This document shows positions 63,841 through 64,000 of a stretch of DNA of 64,000 bases, piece by piece (within the stretch, counting starts at the first letter, position 1; each line of letters starts with the position of its first letter). The notes beneath the pieces were generated by a model that saw only the letters and a program-made list of their open reading frames with translations, did no database searches and was not told where the DNA came from. The position numbers were made by a program, and so were the translations under genes. The DNA comes from Microbispora bryophytorum. GTDB lineage: Bacteria > Actinomycetota > Actinomycetes > Streptosporangiales > Streptosporangiaceae. The stretch spans positions 116,969 to 180,968 of the forward strand of contig NZ_VIRL01000018.1 in NCBI RefSeq assembly GCF_006874465.1. The letters run 5' to 3'.

Positions 63841-64000
63841 TAAGACCAGCAGGACAAAAGAAAAACAAAACGGTGAAACGCCCCGGAGTGCGGGACCTGT
63901 TAAAGGGTTTCGGGTGATGGTGGTCGCGTCCGTTTCTTGAGAACTCAACAGTGTGCTAAAAGCCAGTGCATGAATCATGCATGACCCCGTCATAGCGGCA
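63841..64000 (+). ncRNA. Leader of a 16S rRNA precursor (mature 16S lies past the edge)
   Basis: The A-rich AAAAGAAAAACAAAACGG and especially TTGAGAACTCAACAGTGTGC (63937-63956) are hallmark leader sequences just before 16S rRNA in actinomycetes, involved in antitermination and RNase processing. A 15-base palindrome, TGCATGA-A-TCATGCA, lies at 63967-63981. The mature 16S 5' end is not reached. Confidence 0.75.

Overview
The window is about 64 kb of very GC-rich DNA with dense genes, many GTG starts and several promoters whose -10 box lies 5-7 bases before the start codon (leaderless transcripts). That is the style of a filamentous actinomycete. The order bldC - unknown gene - valine dehydrogenase - DUF3073 - purM - purF matches Streptomyces-type chromosomes as I remember them. 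Together with the ribosomal-RNA leader at the right edge it suggests core chromosome, probably of a Streptosporangiaceae-like genus. The species cannot be named from sequence alone.

Layout. 0-3.4 kb: 3' part of a fused hydantoinase A/B gene. 3.8-7.1 kb: an unusual two-gene module (a Mom-like acyltransferase fused to a YunG-like cysteine domain, then a membrane-anchored partner of unknown family) facing an HD nucleotidase. 7.2-12.7 kb: FAD monooxygenase, lipoamide dehydrogenase, small SRPBCC-like protein, F420-type oxidoreductase, lipoprotein. 12.9-14.5 kb: a GAF / GAF-ANTAR / STAS regulatory operon. 14.5-17.9 kb: pyrD, a CopZ-like chaperone, small and unknown genes, a DUF4037 protein. 17.9-23 kb: hexosaminidase, cell-wall amidase, LacI and TetR regulators. 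23.1-29.3 kb: bldC, vdh, DUF3073, purM, purF. 29.4-37.4 kb: accessory stretch with membrane protein, SCP-like protein, MFS/TetR pair, collagen-like secreted protein, PucR regulator and M6 protease. 37.4-41.5 kb: purL, purQ, an RsbW-like kinase and purS. 41.8-45.3 kb: E1 alpha, E1 beta and E2 of a 2-oxoacid dehydrogenase. 45.4-51.1 kb: small unknown genes, a serine hydrolase with a divergent regulator, a Dabb protein, a MarR/MFS pair. 51.1-51.4 kb: a nested inverted-repeat element. 51.4-63.4 kb: acyl-CoA dehydrogenase, small genes, molybdopterin oxidoreductase, RpiB-like isomerase, a large flippase-like protein with a kinase-like domain, aldo/keto reductase and oligopeptidase B. 63.4-64 kb: promoters and leader of a ribosomal RNA operon whose 16S gene lies beyond the window.

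Themes. Purine synthesis (purF, purM, purL, purQ, purS) is split into two blocks. Vdh, the E1/E2 complex and Lpd could together take branched-chain amino acids or pyruvate to acyl-CoA, with the acyl-CoA dehydrogenase downstream. Divergent regulator/transporter pairs carry visible operators. Short perfect tandem repeats (8-18 bases, two to four copies) recur at gene ends and intergenic spots. No tRNA, CRISPR array, prophage or intact insertion sequence was seen.
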